A DNA stretch of 47,859 bases, taken from Desulfamplus sp. (GTDB lineage Bacteria > Desulfobacterota > Desulfobacteria > Desulfobacterales > Desulfobacteraceae). The stretch lies in contig JADFZJ010000024.1 of NCBI GenBank assembly GCA_015232555.1, positions 1-47,859 of the forward strand. Reading direction: 5' to 3'. The translations under genes and the position numbers were made by a program. Shown piece by piece: positions 16,579-25,586 of the stretch. Each line of letters opens with the position of its first letter. Within the stretch, counting starts at the first letter, position 1. The notes under the pieces are model-generated. The model saw nothing but the letters and a program-made list of their open reading frames with translations, was not told the origin of the DNA and ran no database searches.

Positions 16579-18486
16579 ATGATGGTTATAATTCGTTATT
16601 GTTCTATTTTAAGTTTTTCCATTTATTTTGTAATAGGGGTAGCTTTAATCTCTCCAGTTTATCCAGACAGCCAGTATAACATTGGAAATCCTATTTTAAG
16701 TGAAATTTGGATAGACCCTGTAAATGGTGATGATAATAATACAGGCATCTCTCCTTCTTTGGCATTGCGTACTTTAACAGAAGGGTGGAGCAGAACCTCT
16801 AATCTAACAAATACAGGGTATCGTCTTAATCTTATGGCTGGTAATTACTCTTGTGAGCCTGACGATATTGACAATTGTCTAAATTATTTTGGAGATCGGC
16901 ATGGAACGTATGCACACCCTTTGATCATTCAAGCTGTGAATGGTCGCAAAAGTGTAATTATCCGTGGGGGATTTGATTTCAGAAATGTAAGTTACCTATA
17001 TCTGATTGATCTTGATTTGAGAGGAGGAGGTGAGCTTCCTGTGAATATCAGCGGTAATAATCTTATCCATTTTGCTTCTGCTGATCATATTCTCTTACGT
17101 GGTTTAAGTGTTAATGGACCAGACTGTGATAATGATCAGTGCAACAATTTACAAGAGGTTCTCAAGGTTAATCAGGCTCAACACTTTTACGTGGAAAATA
17201 GTGAGTTCAGCGGTGCATGGCACACAGTTGTGGACTATTTTTCTGTTCAGTATGGACACTTTATCAATAGCAATCTGCATACAGCGGGTCAGTGGTGCAT
17301 GTATGTCAAAGGTGGTTCTGCGTATCTGAATATTGAAAGTAATGAGATGCATCACGCTTTCTTAGGATTTCAAGCAGGACAATCTTCTAATTTAGCACTT
17401 ATGCAGACCCCTTGGCTTCATTATGAGGCTTATGACATAAAATTCGTTAATAATATTATGCACAATATTCAAGGCGTAGGTATGAGTGTGGCAGGGGGAT
17501 ACAATATTTTGATGGCACACAATACATTGTATAATGTAGGTATAGACAACAGTAACGGGTTCCCCCTATTTCAGGCTGTATTGGGTGAACGAGGTTGCAG
17601 TCCAACTGACGAACTGCCAAATTCAGTGGGAATTTGTCAAGCAGCACTTACAGCAGGAGGCTGGGGTACTGGCATTCAATCAGATAATATTGAATCTATT
17701 CCAAACCGCAATGTCTTTGTCTATAATAATATATTTTATAATTCACGTAATAATCAGACACTTTACACTCATTTTACTGTATGGTCTGAAAGAGAACGAC
17801 CGATTGGTTTTGAAAATATTCCTGATCCAATTCAAGCAGATAACAATCTTGTGATTCGCGGCAACCTTATCTGGAATGGTTCCTCAAATCACCCTCTTGG
17901 AGTCGATAATGATACAGGCTGCACAGATGCTAATCCAGCTTGTAACGCTGCAAGATTGATTGTCGAAAACAGTATCAACCAGATTGAACCTCAACTTATT
18001 AACCCAGCCCAAGGAGACTTTAGACCCCTTTCAGGAGGTAACCTTTTAAATAATAATATTACGTCTAATTCAGACTCCCCTGCTGTTATAACTTACATTC
18101 CTCCTGATTTTACATGGAGTGATCTTCCAGCCCAACCTGTTGTTCCACCAGGAACCGTTTCTAATCGTATAATTAAAGATCGTGATGGTGCAATCAGAAA
18201 AATTCCAGATATTCCAGGTGCTTATACAGGAGACATAGGAGTATTGTCTGACTCTGACAGAGTTTTTAACTGGTTAGAGAGCACGTTTCCTGATGTAATA
18301 AATCCATCAGGCGTATTGTCCCAGACTCTTGCAGGTTATTATTACCGATATTATACGGGTAGTGGTGCTTATTTGGCAGAGCACCATGGAAATCTCTATT
18401 ATTTAGGTGAAATAAGTGGGTGGCAGATTATTGAGCTTGGAACTATTACTCAATTTCTTGAAATGGCTATGGATGCAGGATATTAA
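16579..18486 (+). CDS. Secreted parallel beta-helix protein with C-terminal repeat-type module
   Basis: Exported protein: hydrophobic signal segment in residues 1-33, ending near PVYPDS. The body begins IWIDPVNGDDNNTGISPSLA, the usual opening of secreted right-handed beta-helix proteins (polysaccharide lyase-like or adhesin-like). It then has beta-helix coils with Asn-rich turns (for example VYNNIFYNSRNNQ). The last 75 residues form a separate module (RVFNWLESTFPDVINPSG, GYYYRYYTGSGAYLAEH, LYYLGEISGWQIIELG) that I recall at the C-termini of varied secreted proteins. AAGGAGGT precedes the ATG. The stop is six bases before ilvY, so the two are probably co-transcribed. Catalytic residues cannot be assigned. 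Confidence 0.85.
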   Translation: MMVIIRYCSILSFSIYFVIGVALISPVYPDSQYNIGNPILSEIWIDPVNGDDNNTGISPSLALRTLTEGWSRTSNLTNTGYRLNLMAGNYSCEPDDIDNCLNYFGDRHGTYAHPLIIQAVNGRKSVIIRGGFDFRNVSYLYLIDLDLRGGGELPVNISGNNLIHFASADHILLRGLSVNGPDCDNDQCNNLQEVLKVNQAQHFYVENSEFSGAWHTVVDYFSVQYGHFINSNLHTAGQWCMYVKGGSAYLNIESNEMHHAFLGFQAGQSSNLALMQTPWLHYEAYDIKFVNNIMHNIQGVGMSVAGGYNILMAHNTLYNVGIDNSNGFPLFQAVLGERGCSPTDELPNSVGICQAALTAGGWGTGIQSDNIESIPNRNVFVYNNIFYNSRNNQTLYTHFTVWSERERPIGFENIPDPIQADNNLVIRGNLIWNGSSNHPLGVDNDTGCTDANPACNAARLIVENSINQIEPQLINPAQGDFRPLSGGNLLNNNITSNSDSPAVITYIPPDFTWSDLPAQPVVPPGTVSNRIIKDRDGAIRKIPDIPGAYTGDIGVLSDSDRVFNWLESTFPDVINPSGVLSQTLAGYYYRYYTGSGAYLAEHHGNLYYLGEISGWQIIELGTITQFLEMAMDAGY

Positions 18487-18492
18487 GTAAAT

Positions 18493-19464
18493 ATGAATAT
18501 CCACGAACTTAAACTTTTCAGACATCTATCAGACTCTCTTCATTTTGGAAAGACCAGCCGTGCATGTAATATCACCCCATCAGCTTTGACAAGAATGGTG
18601 CAGCGAATTGAAAGTGAGCTTGGTCAACCTCTTTTTGTTCGGGATAATAGGACAGTAAAGCTGACACCTGCAGGAGAGGCATTTAAAAGGTATGCAGAGG
18701 ATGTTATGCAAAGATGGAGTCAACTGCAAAACGAGCTTGCATCAGAGCGTGATGGCAATTTAAGAGGAGACCTATCTCTTTATGGCTCTGTAACAGCAGT
18801 TTACACTATTTTGCCTGATATTCTTAAGCAGTACCGTAAGATGTATCCAGAGGTTCAGATAAATCTTGAAACAGGTGATGCTGCAAAATCATTGACCAAA
18901 CTTCAGAATGGAGAGGTTGATGTCTCTATTGCAGCAATTCCTGAAAAACAGTTGCCCGGGATAGAGATTATGAAAATAGTTGATACCCCACTGGTTTTCA
19001 TCGCTCCAATCAACTATCCTGAGACTGTCAGATATTTTGATAAAGAAAAAAAATATGGTGGGACAAAAGAAGCAGATGCCGATATGGACTTAAAAGATAG
19101 ATGTTTGGATTTGAATAGAGAAATATACTATAATAGAGAGATAGACTGGCAGAGGACTCCTATTATTATTGCAGATCATGGTTTGAGCCGTGAAAGGTTT
19201 GACAGATGGCTGTCAAATCATAATGTATCTCCTAATATCTATGCACAGGTAGCGGGTAACGAAGCAATAATTGCAATGGTAAGCCTTGGCTGCGGTGTTG
19301 GTGTAATTCCTGAACTTGTACTTCAGAAAAGTCCATTAAAAGAGGATATTGTAGTAATTAATGTCTCGCCTGCACTAACTCCTTTCTCCATAGGGGTCTG
19401 TACCATGAAAAAAAATATGGACAATCCAAGAATAGCGGCATTCTGGAAAATTGCAGCCAAATAA
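18493..19464 (+). CDS. ilvY: LysR-family regulator IlvY
   Basis: Activator of ilvC in response to acetolactate or acetohydroxybutyrate. The N-terminal helix-turn-helix (HFGKTSRACNITPSALTRMV, then RIESELGQPLFVRDNRTVKLT) closely follows the enteric IlvY pattern, including LGQPLFVRDNRTV. The effector domain has TGDAAKSLTKLQNGEVDVSI, NEAIIAMVSLGCGVGVIPE and ends AAFWKIAAK, again as in IlvY. About 25 extra residues lie near 180-210 (YFDKEKKYGGTKEADAD). In E. coli it is directly divergent from ilvC; here the beta-helix gene lies between. No strong Shine-Dalgarno is visible, so translation may depend on the preceding gene. Confidence 0.93.
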   Translation: MNIHELKLFRHLSDSLHFGKTSRACNITPSALTRMVQRIESELGQPLFVRDNRTVKLTPAGEAFKRYAEDVMQRWSQLQNELASERDGNLRGDLSLYGSVTAVYTILPDILKQYRKMYPEVQINLETGDAAKSLTKLQNGEVDVSIAAIPEKQLPGIEIMKIVDTPLVFIAPINYPETVRYFDKEKKYGGTKEADADMDLKDRCLDLNREIYYNREIDWQRTPIIIADHGLSRERFDRWLSNHNVSPNIYAQVAGNEAIIAMVSLGCGVGVIPELVLQKSPLKEDIVVINVSPALTPFSIGVCTMKKNMDNPRIAAFWKIAAK

Positions 19465-19517
19465 TTTGCGTTCTATAGTATTCCGGACAAATAAATTGGA
19501 AATGAATATCAGCCCCG

Positions 19518-19584
19518 CCCCAGCTCTCCCCAAAAGGAGAGGGGAGTGAATATTATAACTCCTTCCCCTTGGAGAGGGCTGGGG
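19518..19584. repeat. GC-rich imperfect palindromic element
   Basis: CCCCAGCTCTCC at 19518-19529 pairs with GGAGAGGGCTGGGG at 19571-19584 with a two-base bulge, and the left half has its own hairpin (CTCTCC/GGAGAG). The element is much richer in G and C than its surroundings. It lies between ilvY and the cyclase gene. It resembles dispersed palindromic repeats with CCCCAGCCCTCTCC-type arms seen in several phyla. It may also act as a transcription stop after ilvY. Confidence 0.7.
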
Positions 19585-19636
19585 TTGGATAAATTAGTGC
19601 GTAACATAACTGATAAATATAAGTGACGGTTAAAAT

Positions 19637-22600
19637 ATGGATATGGGTAGATTTGAGAGAGACTGGAGTCGTGCTGATGCCAACCAGCAGGTTGAGTGGC
19701 TCAATAATGCCCTTGAAATGCCTCTTGCTGACGGCGTGAAAGCTGTTATGGCTGGACTCACATCATTTCATACGTCAGTGAAGAACAAGGCAAAATATGT
19801 CCTTGGCAAGTTACAGGAGAATATCAAGGCTGGTCTTGCAAGTGATCATAAGAGTAGAGGACTGCTTGATTCTGCTCTGCTGTCAGTTAATGTGTATAAA
19901 AATATCCACAAAAACCTTTCAGCTGCGGAGCTTAAACTTTATCTTCAGATACTTCTTGAATCTGGCGGAAGAGGACCTTTCTATGCTTGGAAACTCTGCC
20001 AGAGTAAAATGTTTTCGATGCAGACTATAATTGCTACTGTTAATTTACTTACAGAGCCATGCCGTCTCACATTAGTCAATCAATATCTTGCCTCGCCACC
20101 TTCTGTGAGAAGGGAGTATGCAGATCAATTCGTCAAAATTCTAAGGGATATTACAGATCAGATAACAGTTTTGAGATTTTATGCAGATATGTTTGACAAG
20201 GAGAATCCTGCAGATATTTTCCTTGAAAACATAAAGCCCTCTTTAAGAAACTGCTGTAATCCAAAAGAGCCTGACGATCCGAATACTCTCATTGGAAAAT
20301 ATCTGAATAGCGATGAGCAGTCTGACAGTTACAGAATATATGCACTCAAGGCAGTTGCACTGTTGTCACCTGTTATTAACCCTTCTAAACTTCTCAGAAT
20401 AATAAAAAGCGACCGATCGCCTGAAATGAAACGAACAGCTTTTAAGGTCATTGAACGCTCTTCTGTAGGAACTTATGCTGTTTTGACAGACAGCATTATG
20501 GATATTATATGCAGCCCTTCTGAATTTTCCAAGACCAGCCTTATCGAGTTAATGGAGATGTTTAAAGCTGCTGTAATTTCTGCTCAAGCTAATCTTTCAT
20601 ACTCTTCTGACAGAGCTAATTTTGAAAAGAAATCAGGACTTGCTGATTTGATCCTAAGGATCAGACGAGAGATACCTGCACTATTGCCTCTTATATTAAA
20701 TGAGATTGCCTCTTTTTCAAGATTCTCTTTCTGTTTTATTCAGGATATGGCAGAAGACCCATCTGCCAGCCTTTTTCGGAACAGCGATATTGAACACGCC
20801 TTGATATGCGGTGTTATTCGTAAAAGACCTGAAAGGATGATTACAATTTTTGAGACCTATATGAATCACCCTGATCCAGTTATAAAAGATGCCCTCTCAA
20901 GGCTGGTTGAAAAGCTCAAAAAGACTCTTGCAGAAAAGAAAAATGATTTAAAACGAGAATTTGAACAGTTTGTTGCATCTGGAAAATTTATAACAAAAAA
21001 AAAGGAAAAGGAAAAAGGAAAGGGAGGTTTTTTTAAAAATCTGTTTACAGTAACATTAGAGAAGAAGATATCTCTTTTAAAGGAATCATCATCACCTGAT
21101 GGAGTTGATTTTAAAGATGAGGTGATCGAAGATGTTGATCTGTCATCCTACAATTTTATCTCCCCAGGAATATTTACAGGCTCTATAATAAGAGATGTTG
21201 ATCTCTCTCTTTCTTCTTTTGCTAACTGTTCATTCAATAAAACCTTTTTTTATAATGTAAAAATGAATGGCACTCTATTTGTCAATACATCGTTTGAACA
21301 GTCTGTATTTATTGATGTTAAAGCTGATGGGACTAAATTTAGTGGTTGTAACTTTACAGGAGCATCTTTTTTAAACAGCAGTTTCAAATCTTCTGATATG
21401 ACTGAGGCAGTTCTTGCAGATTGTACGATTGTCAAAACATATTTTGAAGAGACTGAACTTTCAGGAGCCACTTTTGTCAACTCTCGAATATCCATGGTTA
21501 CTTTTGCGGAGAGCAGACTTGAAAAAACCGATTTTTCAGGGGTTACAGGTAAATTTTGCCGTTTTTCTGCACATACGCTATCTCGGGCTGAAACTGAACA
21601 AGCTGATCTATACTCCAGAATTATTGAGATATCATATTCAGATATCCATAGGGATTTAACTTCGATATCTCAGGATAAACTACTGATGAATGAGATAAGA
21701 ATGCTCATTTTTACAGAGCTTATTCAGCATGGAAAGAATATGTTTCTGCTTAAAAACCAATATGCAATCCTATATGCTTTTGATCTTTTTCAGCCTGAGC
21801 AAGCTGATCTTTTTGAACTGATTCCTCTTTTGATACATGAAAATATAGACATTTACACCCCTTCATCAAGAAGTGCAGCACTTGCACAACTCATTGTATT
21901 TGATGGAGCAATAAGGGCAGATGGCAAATCAGTTGGAATCCAGAACCTTGACATACCTAATGGAATCGCAGGTTACCTGCCTAACTGTGAGACCCAGAGA
22001 ATTTGCAGGAAATATCTTGGAAAAGGATATATCCGTAAAGATGGAATTGTCTTTATTGAGAGGCATTTCTGTTATGTGGAAGCTCTGTTCACTATGGGTA
22101 GTATAGGATCAATTGCTCATACTACAGGTTCTGACATTGACTACTGGGTCTGTATCAGAGAAGAGCTTTTTGATAATGAAAAACGGGAGCTATTGCAGAA
22201 AAAACTTCATGCTATTGAAAAATGGGCAAAAAATGTGTTCAAAACAGATATTCATTTTTTTATTGTGGATATTGACAAAGCGAAAAGATCAGATTTTGGA
22301 GGTTCTGACAGCGAAAGTTCAGGTTCAGCTCAGGGCAGACTGCTTAAAGAGGAGTTTTATAGAACTATGATTCATGTAGCTGGACAACTTCCCTTTTGGG
22401 CAACTCTTCCAGTAGATGTGAGTAAAAACTATTACAATGAGCTGTTTGTTCGAGTCTGTCCCAATCCTGCAAAAGGGAGATTTATTGATTTTGGAGATAT
22501 CCATGATATTCCTGCTGGAGAGTATTTTGGTGCTTCTGTTTGGCAGATGTTCAAATATCTTAAAAGTCCTTTCAAGTCAGTCTTGAAAATGGGGCTGCTT

Positions 22601-23728
22601 GAAAAATACATCCATGAAAAAAAGCGTGATAGAGTGCTTTTATGCAATGATTTTAAAAAAGAGTGGATGAATCCAGGGCTGTCATTTAATTTGACCAAAT
22701 CTGATCCATACTATCTGTTACTGAGCAGCCTTGTTGCATACTATAAAAAAATTGATCCTGAACACCTTTTTGCAAAATTTGTTCAATCTTGCTTTTTTTC
22801 AAAAGTGTGCATTACAGATGAAAAAGAGCTTAAAAAAAGTGCATTTGGATTAAAAGAGATTCTAATCAAGCGATGTATGGATGAATGGGGCTGGAAAGAT
22901 ACAGAGGTATTTGAAGCTGGTAAATTTGAAACATGGACTTATAACAAAATTGCCGAAGAGAGTGTTAAAATCAGACGATATATGCTTCAAACCTATAAGC
23001 AGTGCAGAAGAATATGGACATCCTCTGATGCCTCTTATGAAAAGGAGTCTCTTTTAACACCAAGAGACAGAACCATTCTTGGACGAAAAATGGTTGTTCA
23101 GTTCAGCATGGATGAGAAAGCAAAGGTTGAGCCGCTTCTGTTAGTGTCAAAAAGCGGTCTGACCAAAGGGTTAAATCTGCAATACAATGATGATGTAAAA
23201 GATACTCAAAAGTGGCTTCTGATGCACAAGTGGCGTGATGATCAAAACCGTATGGAAAACAATGAGAAGTTAAAGGCAGCAGCATGCATTGAAGAGCTTG
23301 GGGCGTGGCTTATTCACAATGAGCTTTATCTCAAAGAGAACTATATAAAAATCGTACACAATCCGACTGTTGTAAGGTCTAACGACGTAAACCTGCTGTT
23401 TCAGTTCATATATGATTTTTTTATTGATGATATAAAAAGAGAGATTACTAACGATGCTCTCTGCTCAAAAAGCACGATTACCTCAATGCTTATATCTATT
23501 AACTTCACTGTTCCTCGAGATTCAAAACTGATGACAGAGTGGAGTGTTATATACAGAAATAGTTGGGGAGAGATGTTTTGCCACCTTTTTACAAGTAACC
23601 CAGGATTGCGTGACGTAAAAGATGTTGAAAACAGAGTTCAAAGAGAACTTCAGCTTTCGTCCTTTCCACTAAAAACAAAAATATTATCATACCCAAAATT
23701 AAAGCAAGAATTAAAAGGTGTATCATAA
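19637..23728 (+). CDS. Class I (CyaA-type) adenylate cyclase with HEAT-like and pentapeptide-repeat N-terminal region
   Basis: Very large protein of 1363 residues. Residues about 1-430 are alpha-helical repeats of HEAT type. A Lys/Glu-rich linker follows (about 430-480), then a pentapeptide-repeat beta-helix (about 498-660, for example CNFTGASFLNSSF). From about 720 the sequence follows the enterobacterial CyaA catalytic domain: DIPNGIAGYLPNCETQ, MGSIGSIAHTTGSDIDYWVC (820-839, with the catalytic pair D833 and D835), GSAQGRLLKEEFYRT, then PAGEYFGASVWQMFKYLKSP. The product would be cAMP. The EIIA-Glc-responsive C-terminal domain of E. coli CyaA is not obvious. A PilZ gene follows at once and ptsHI lies 1.6 kb downstream. 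No signal peptide or membrane segment is seen. Confidence 0.88.
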   Translation: MDMGRFERDWSRADANQQVEWLNNALEMPLADGVKAVMAGLTSFHTSVKNKAKYVLGKLQENIKAGLASDHKSRGLLDSALLSVNVYKNIHKNLSAAELKLYLQILLESGGRGPFYAWKLCQSKMFSMQTIIATVNLLTEPCRLTLVNQYLASPPSVRREYADQFVKILRDITDQITVLRFYADMFDKENPADIFLENIKPSLRNCCNPKEPDDPNTLIGKYLNSDEQSDSYRIYALKAVALLSPVINPSKLLRIIKSDRSPEMKRTAFKVIERSSVGTYAVLTDSIMDIICSPSEFSKTSLIELMEMFKAAVISAQANLSYSSDRANFEKKSGLADLILRIRREIPALLPLILNEIASFSRFSFCFIQDMAEDPSASLFRNSDIEHALICGVIRKRPERMITIFETYMNHPDPVIKDALSRLVEKLKKTLAEKKNDLKREFEQFVASGKFITKKKEKEKGKGGFFKNLFTVTLEKKISLLKESSSPDGVDFKDEVIEDVDLSSYNFISPGIFTGSIIRDVDLSLSSFANCSFNKTFFYNVKMNGTLFVNTSFEQSVFIDVKADGTKFSGCNFTGASFLNSSFKSSDMTEAVLADCTIVKTYFEETELSGATFVNSRISMVTFAESRLEKTDFSGVTGKFCRFSAHTLSRAETEQADLYSRIIEISYSDIHRDLTSISQDKLLMNEIRMLIFTELIQHGKNMFLLKNQYAILYAFDLFQPEQADLFELIPLLIHENIDIYTPSSRSAALAQLIVFDGAIRADGKSVGIQNLDIPNGIAGYLPNCETQRICRKYLGKGYIRKDGIVFIERHFCYVEALFTMGSIGSIAHTTGSDIDYWVCIREELFDNEKRELLQKKLHAIEKWAKNVFKTDIHFFIVDIDKAKRSDFGGSDSESSGSAQGRLLKEEFYRTMIHVAGQLPFWATLPVDVSKNYYNELFVRVCPNPAKGRFIDFGDIHDIPAGEYFGASVWQMFKYLKSPFKSVLKMGLLEKYIHEKKRDRVLLCNDFKKEWMNPGLSFNLTKSDPYYLLLSSLVAYYKKIDPEHLFAKFVQSCFFSKVCITDEKELKKSAFGLKEILIKRCMDEWGWKDTEVFEAGKFETWTYNKIAEESVKIRRYMLQTYKQCRRIWTSSDASYEKESLLTPRDRTILGRKMVVQFSMDEKAKVEPLLLVSKSGLTKGLNLQYNDDVKDTQKWLLMHKWRDDQNRMENNEKLKAAACIEELGAWLIHNELYLKENYIKIVHNPTVVRSNDVNLLFQFIYDFFIDDIKREITNDALCSKSTITSMLISINFTVPRDSKLMTEWSVIYRNSWGEMFCHLFTSNPGLRDVKDVENRVQRELQLSSFPLKTKILSYPKLKQELKGVS

Positions 23729-23732
23729 AATT

Positions 23733-25022
23733 ATGAAAACTCTTTTTAAGCCCATTAGCAGCATGTTTGGCAGAAAAAACGAAGCAGATACGACTCAGGA
23801 ACAAGTTTCATCAGCTTCTGCAGAACAGTCAAATTCTATGGTTCAAATGGATGATCATGGTCTGGCAAAACGGTATTGCGACACATTTTCAGCCGTTCAG
23901 ACAGTTCAGACAAAACTTGATAAACTGCTGGAGACAAAAGAGCTTATTGCAGAGGAGAGGTTTGCCTCTCTGCATGAGCAATACACATCTTTTTTAGATA
24001 AACATAAGCCGAGCCTAAAGAAATTATCTGATGAGATTAACAGAAGAATTGACTCTTGTATTGCAGATAAAAAGGATGCAGCAGACAAATTTACTGAAAT
24101 TAAAAAGCGTATTCAGCAAGAGGCAAAGCTGCTTGAGGTAGGTGCTATTTCAAAAGAGGAATATATAGAAAAGATACAAAATTTTAAACCTGAAGAGAAA
24201 GAGTGCAAAGAAAAATATAAAACATCTCAGGATCGCATTACCATCTTGAAAGACGCAAAAAACAATAAATACACTCCTCCTCCTGAGCCTTCTTCTGATG
24301 CGGCTAAAAATGATGGAGCAAAAGATGATGTTGCTGATAAAGATAGAACAGAGAGCAATAAGAAAGATGTGCAAGATAGTAGAAGTCAAATATATTCTGG
24401 CAAGGAGGTTGATATAAATTTTTCTTGCGGTACAAATCTTTCTGTAAAGATTGACGGTATTGCAATACCTATTATTGCAAATTTTGTAGGAACTGAAAAA
24501 TATGAGTATTTGCTGATAACCAATCCTTCACCCTATAGTACTATAAAACCTAAACTATTTCAGGGTAATAAACTTGTGATTGAGTGCATCTTTGAAGGGC
24601 AGCTTTTTGTTTTTTCATCTCCTATAATTGAAAATATTGCTAAACCTATCAGGGCTGTTGTGCTTGAGTATCCCAAAGAGGTTAGTGTAAAGCGGCTCCG
24701 TTCCTCCTCCAGAGTAACTTGCAGAATTCCAGCATCACTGATTTTCAAGGGTTCGGGCAAGGAATCCATAATCAGTGATATAAATCATAAAGGATGCCTC
24801 ATTGAAGTTACATATCAGATGTCAGAGAAAAATTACATTGCAAGATCAGATGATAATATAAAAATAGAGTGCTCTTTTCCGGGAAATGCTGAAGTTCATA
24901 CGATTAGCGGTATCATCAGAAATGTTAAAAAAAAGCAGCTTACACTTCTCTATGGAATTCAGTTTACTGAAGTATCTGAATCAGCTCAGAAGGCAATAGT
25001 AAAATATCTCTCAACACTTTAA
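23733..25022 (+). CDS. PilZ-domain protein with N-terminal coiled coil
   Basis: Likely cyclic di-GMP-responsive protein. Residues about 60-160 are predicted coiled coil (Lys/Glu-rich), followed by a charged low-complexity linker. A YcgR-N-like beta domain follows (KEVDINFSCGTNLSVKIDGI to about VFSSPIIENI). The PilZ domain has the RxxxR motif as RSSSR within KRLRSSSRVTCRIPA, while the second motif is degenerate (DINHKGC in place of D-x-S-x-x-G). The frame is open from a GTG at 23718, overlapping the cyclase gene; the ATG at 23733 looks more natural but neither has an ideal ribosome site. It probably shares a transcript with the cyclase gene. Binding of cyclic di-GMP is plausible, not certain. 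Confidence 0.8.
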   Translation: MKTLFKPISSMFGRKNEADTTQEQVSSASAEQSNSMVQMDDHGLAKRYCDTFSAVQTVQTKLDKLLETKELIAEERFASLHEQYTSFLDKHKPSLKKLSDEINRRIDSCIADKKDAADKFTEIKKRIQQEAKLLEVGAISKEEYIEKIQNFKPEEKECKEKYKTSQDRITILKDAKNNKYTPPPEPSSDAAKNDGAKDDVADKDRTESNKKDVQDSRSQIYSGKEVDINFSCGTNLSVKIDGIAIPIIANFVGTEKYEYLLITNPSPYSTIKPKLFQGNKLVIECIFEGQLFVFSSPIIENIAKPIRAVVLEYPKEVSVKRLRSSSRVTCRIPASLIFKGSGKESIISDINHKGCLIEVTYQMSEKNYIARSDDNIKIECSFPGNAEVHTISGIIRNVKKKQLTLLYGIQFTEVSESAQKAIVKYLSTL

Positions 25023-25165
25023 TCTTCAATATTAGTTCATATCTGTTCTGTACGACATTTATTATCCTGTATTATGTTATATAATCACAACTTTTATAAA
25101 CTATTTGTCATTTCTTTAGGCGTATCCTCATTTTTGCGATAACCCATATTGAATATTACAATTCA

Positions 25166-25194
25166 TTGACATTTTACACATAAAAGGCTATTCT
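25166..25194 (+). promoter_or_regulatory. Sigma-70-type promoter candidate upstream of ptsH
   Basis: TTGACA at 25166-25171 is followed after exactly 17 bases by TATTCT at 25189-25194 (four of six bases of the -10 consensus). It lies about 110 bases upstream of the HPr start, in a 282-base gap after the PilZ gene, and would give ptsHI its own promoter. Confidence 0.45.
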
Positions 25195-25304
25195 ATTAGA
25201 TTGAAATTAGAGACATAATCTAAAAGAATCGACTGGTAGATTGCTATGCCTTACATATTGGCACAACGATAATTTAATCTATACATATAAGCACACTGAT
25301 AGCA

Positions 25305-25586
25305 TTGAATAATAAAATTCGTAAAGTTATAATTAAGAACGGGCTTGGACTCCATGCCAGACCTGCTTCAATGATTGCAAAAATTACCCAAAATGCAGAG
25401 AACGCTGTGTGGCTCAATGATGGCAATAACAGAGCAGATGCTTCAAGTGTTATTGATATCCTGACCATAAACGGCAAAAAAGGTAAAACGCTTGTTCTTG
25501 AAGTTGAGTCAGAGAGGGATATTCATTTACTGGAGACTTTAGCAGATTTTTTTCAATCCGGATTTGGAGAAAATACCGATGGTTAA
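25305..25586 (+). CDS. ptsH: Phosphocarrier protein HPr
   Basis: Small phosphocarrier of the phosphoenolpyruvate phosphotransferase system. The active-site histidine is H17 in NGLGLHARPAS and the regulatory-serine region is ADASSVIDIL (S48 at the position of Ser46). The length of 93 residues is normal. The start is a TTG at 25305 because no ATG lies between the last upstream stop and the active-site segment; the ribosome site is poor. Its 3' end overlaps the ptsI start by eight bases, implying translational coupling. No sugar-specific EII gene is in the window, so a regulatory role or distant permeases are both possible. Confidence 0.93.
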   Translation: MNNKIRKVIIKNGLGLHARPASMIAKITQNAENAVWLNDGNNRADASSVIDILTINGKKGKTLVLEVESERDIHLLETLADFFQSGFGENTDG

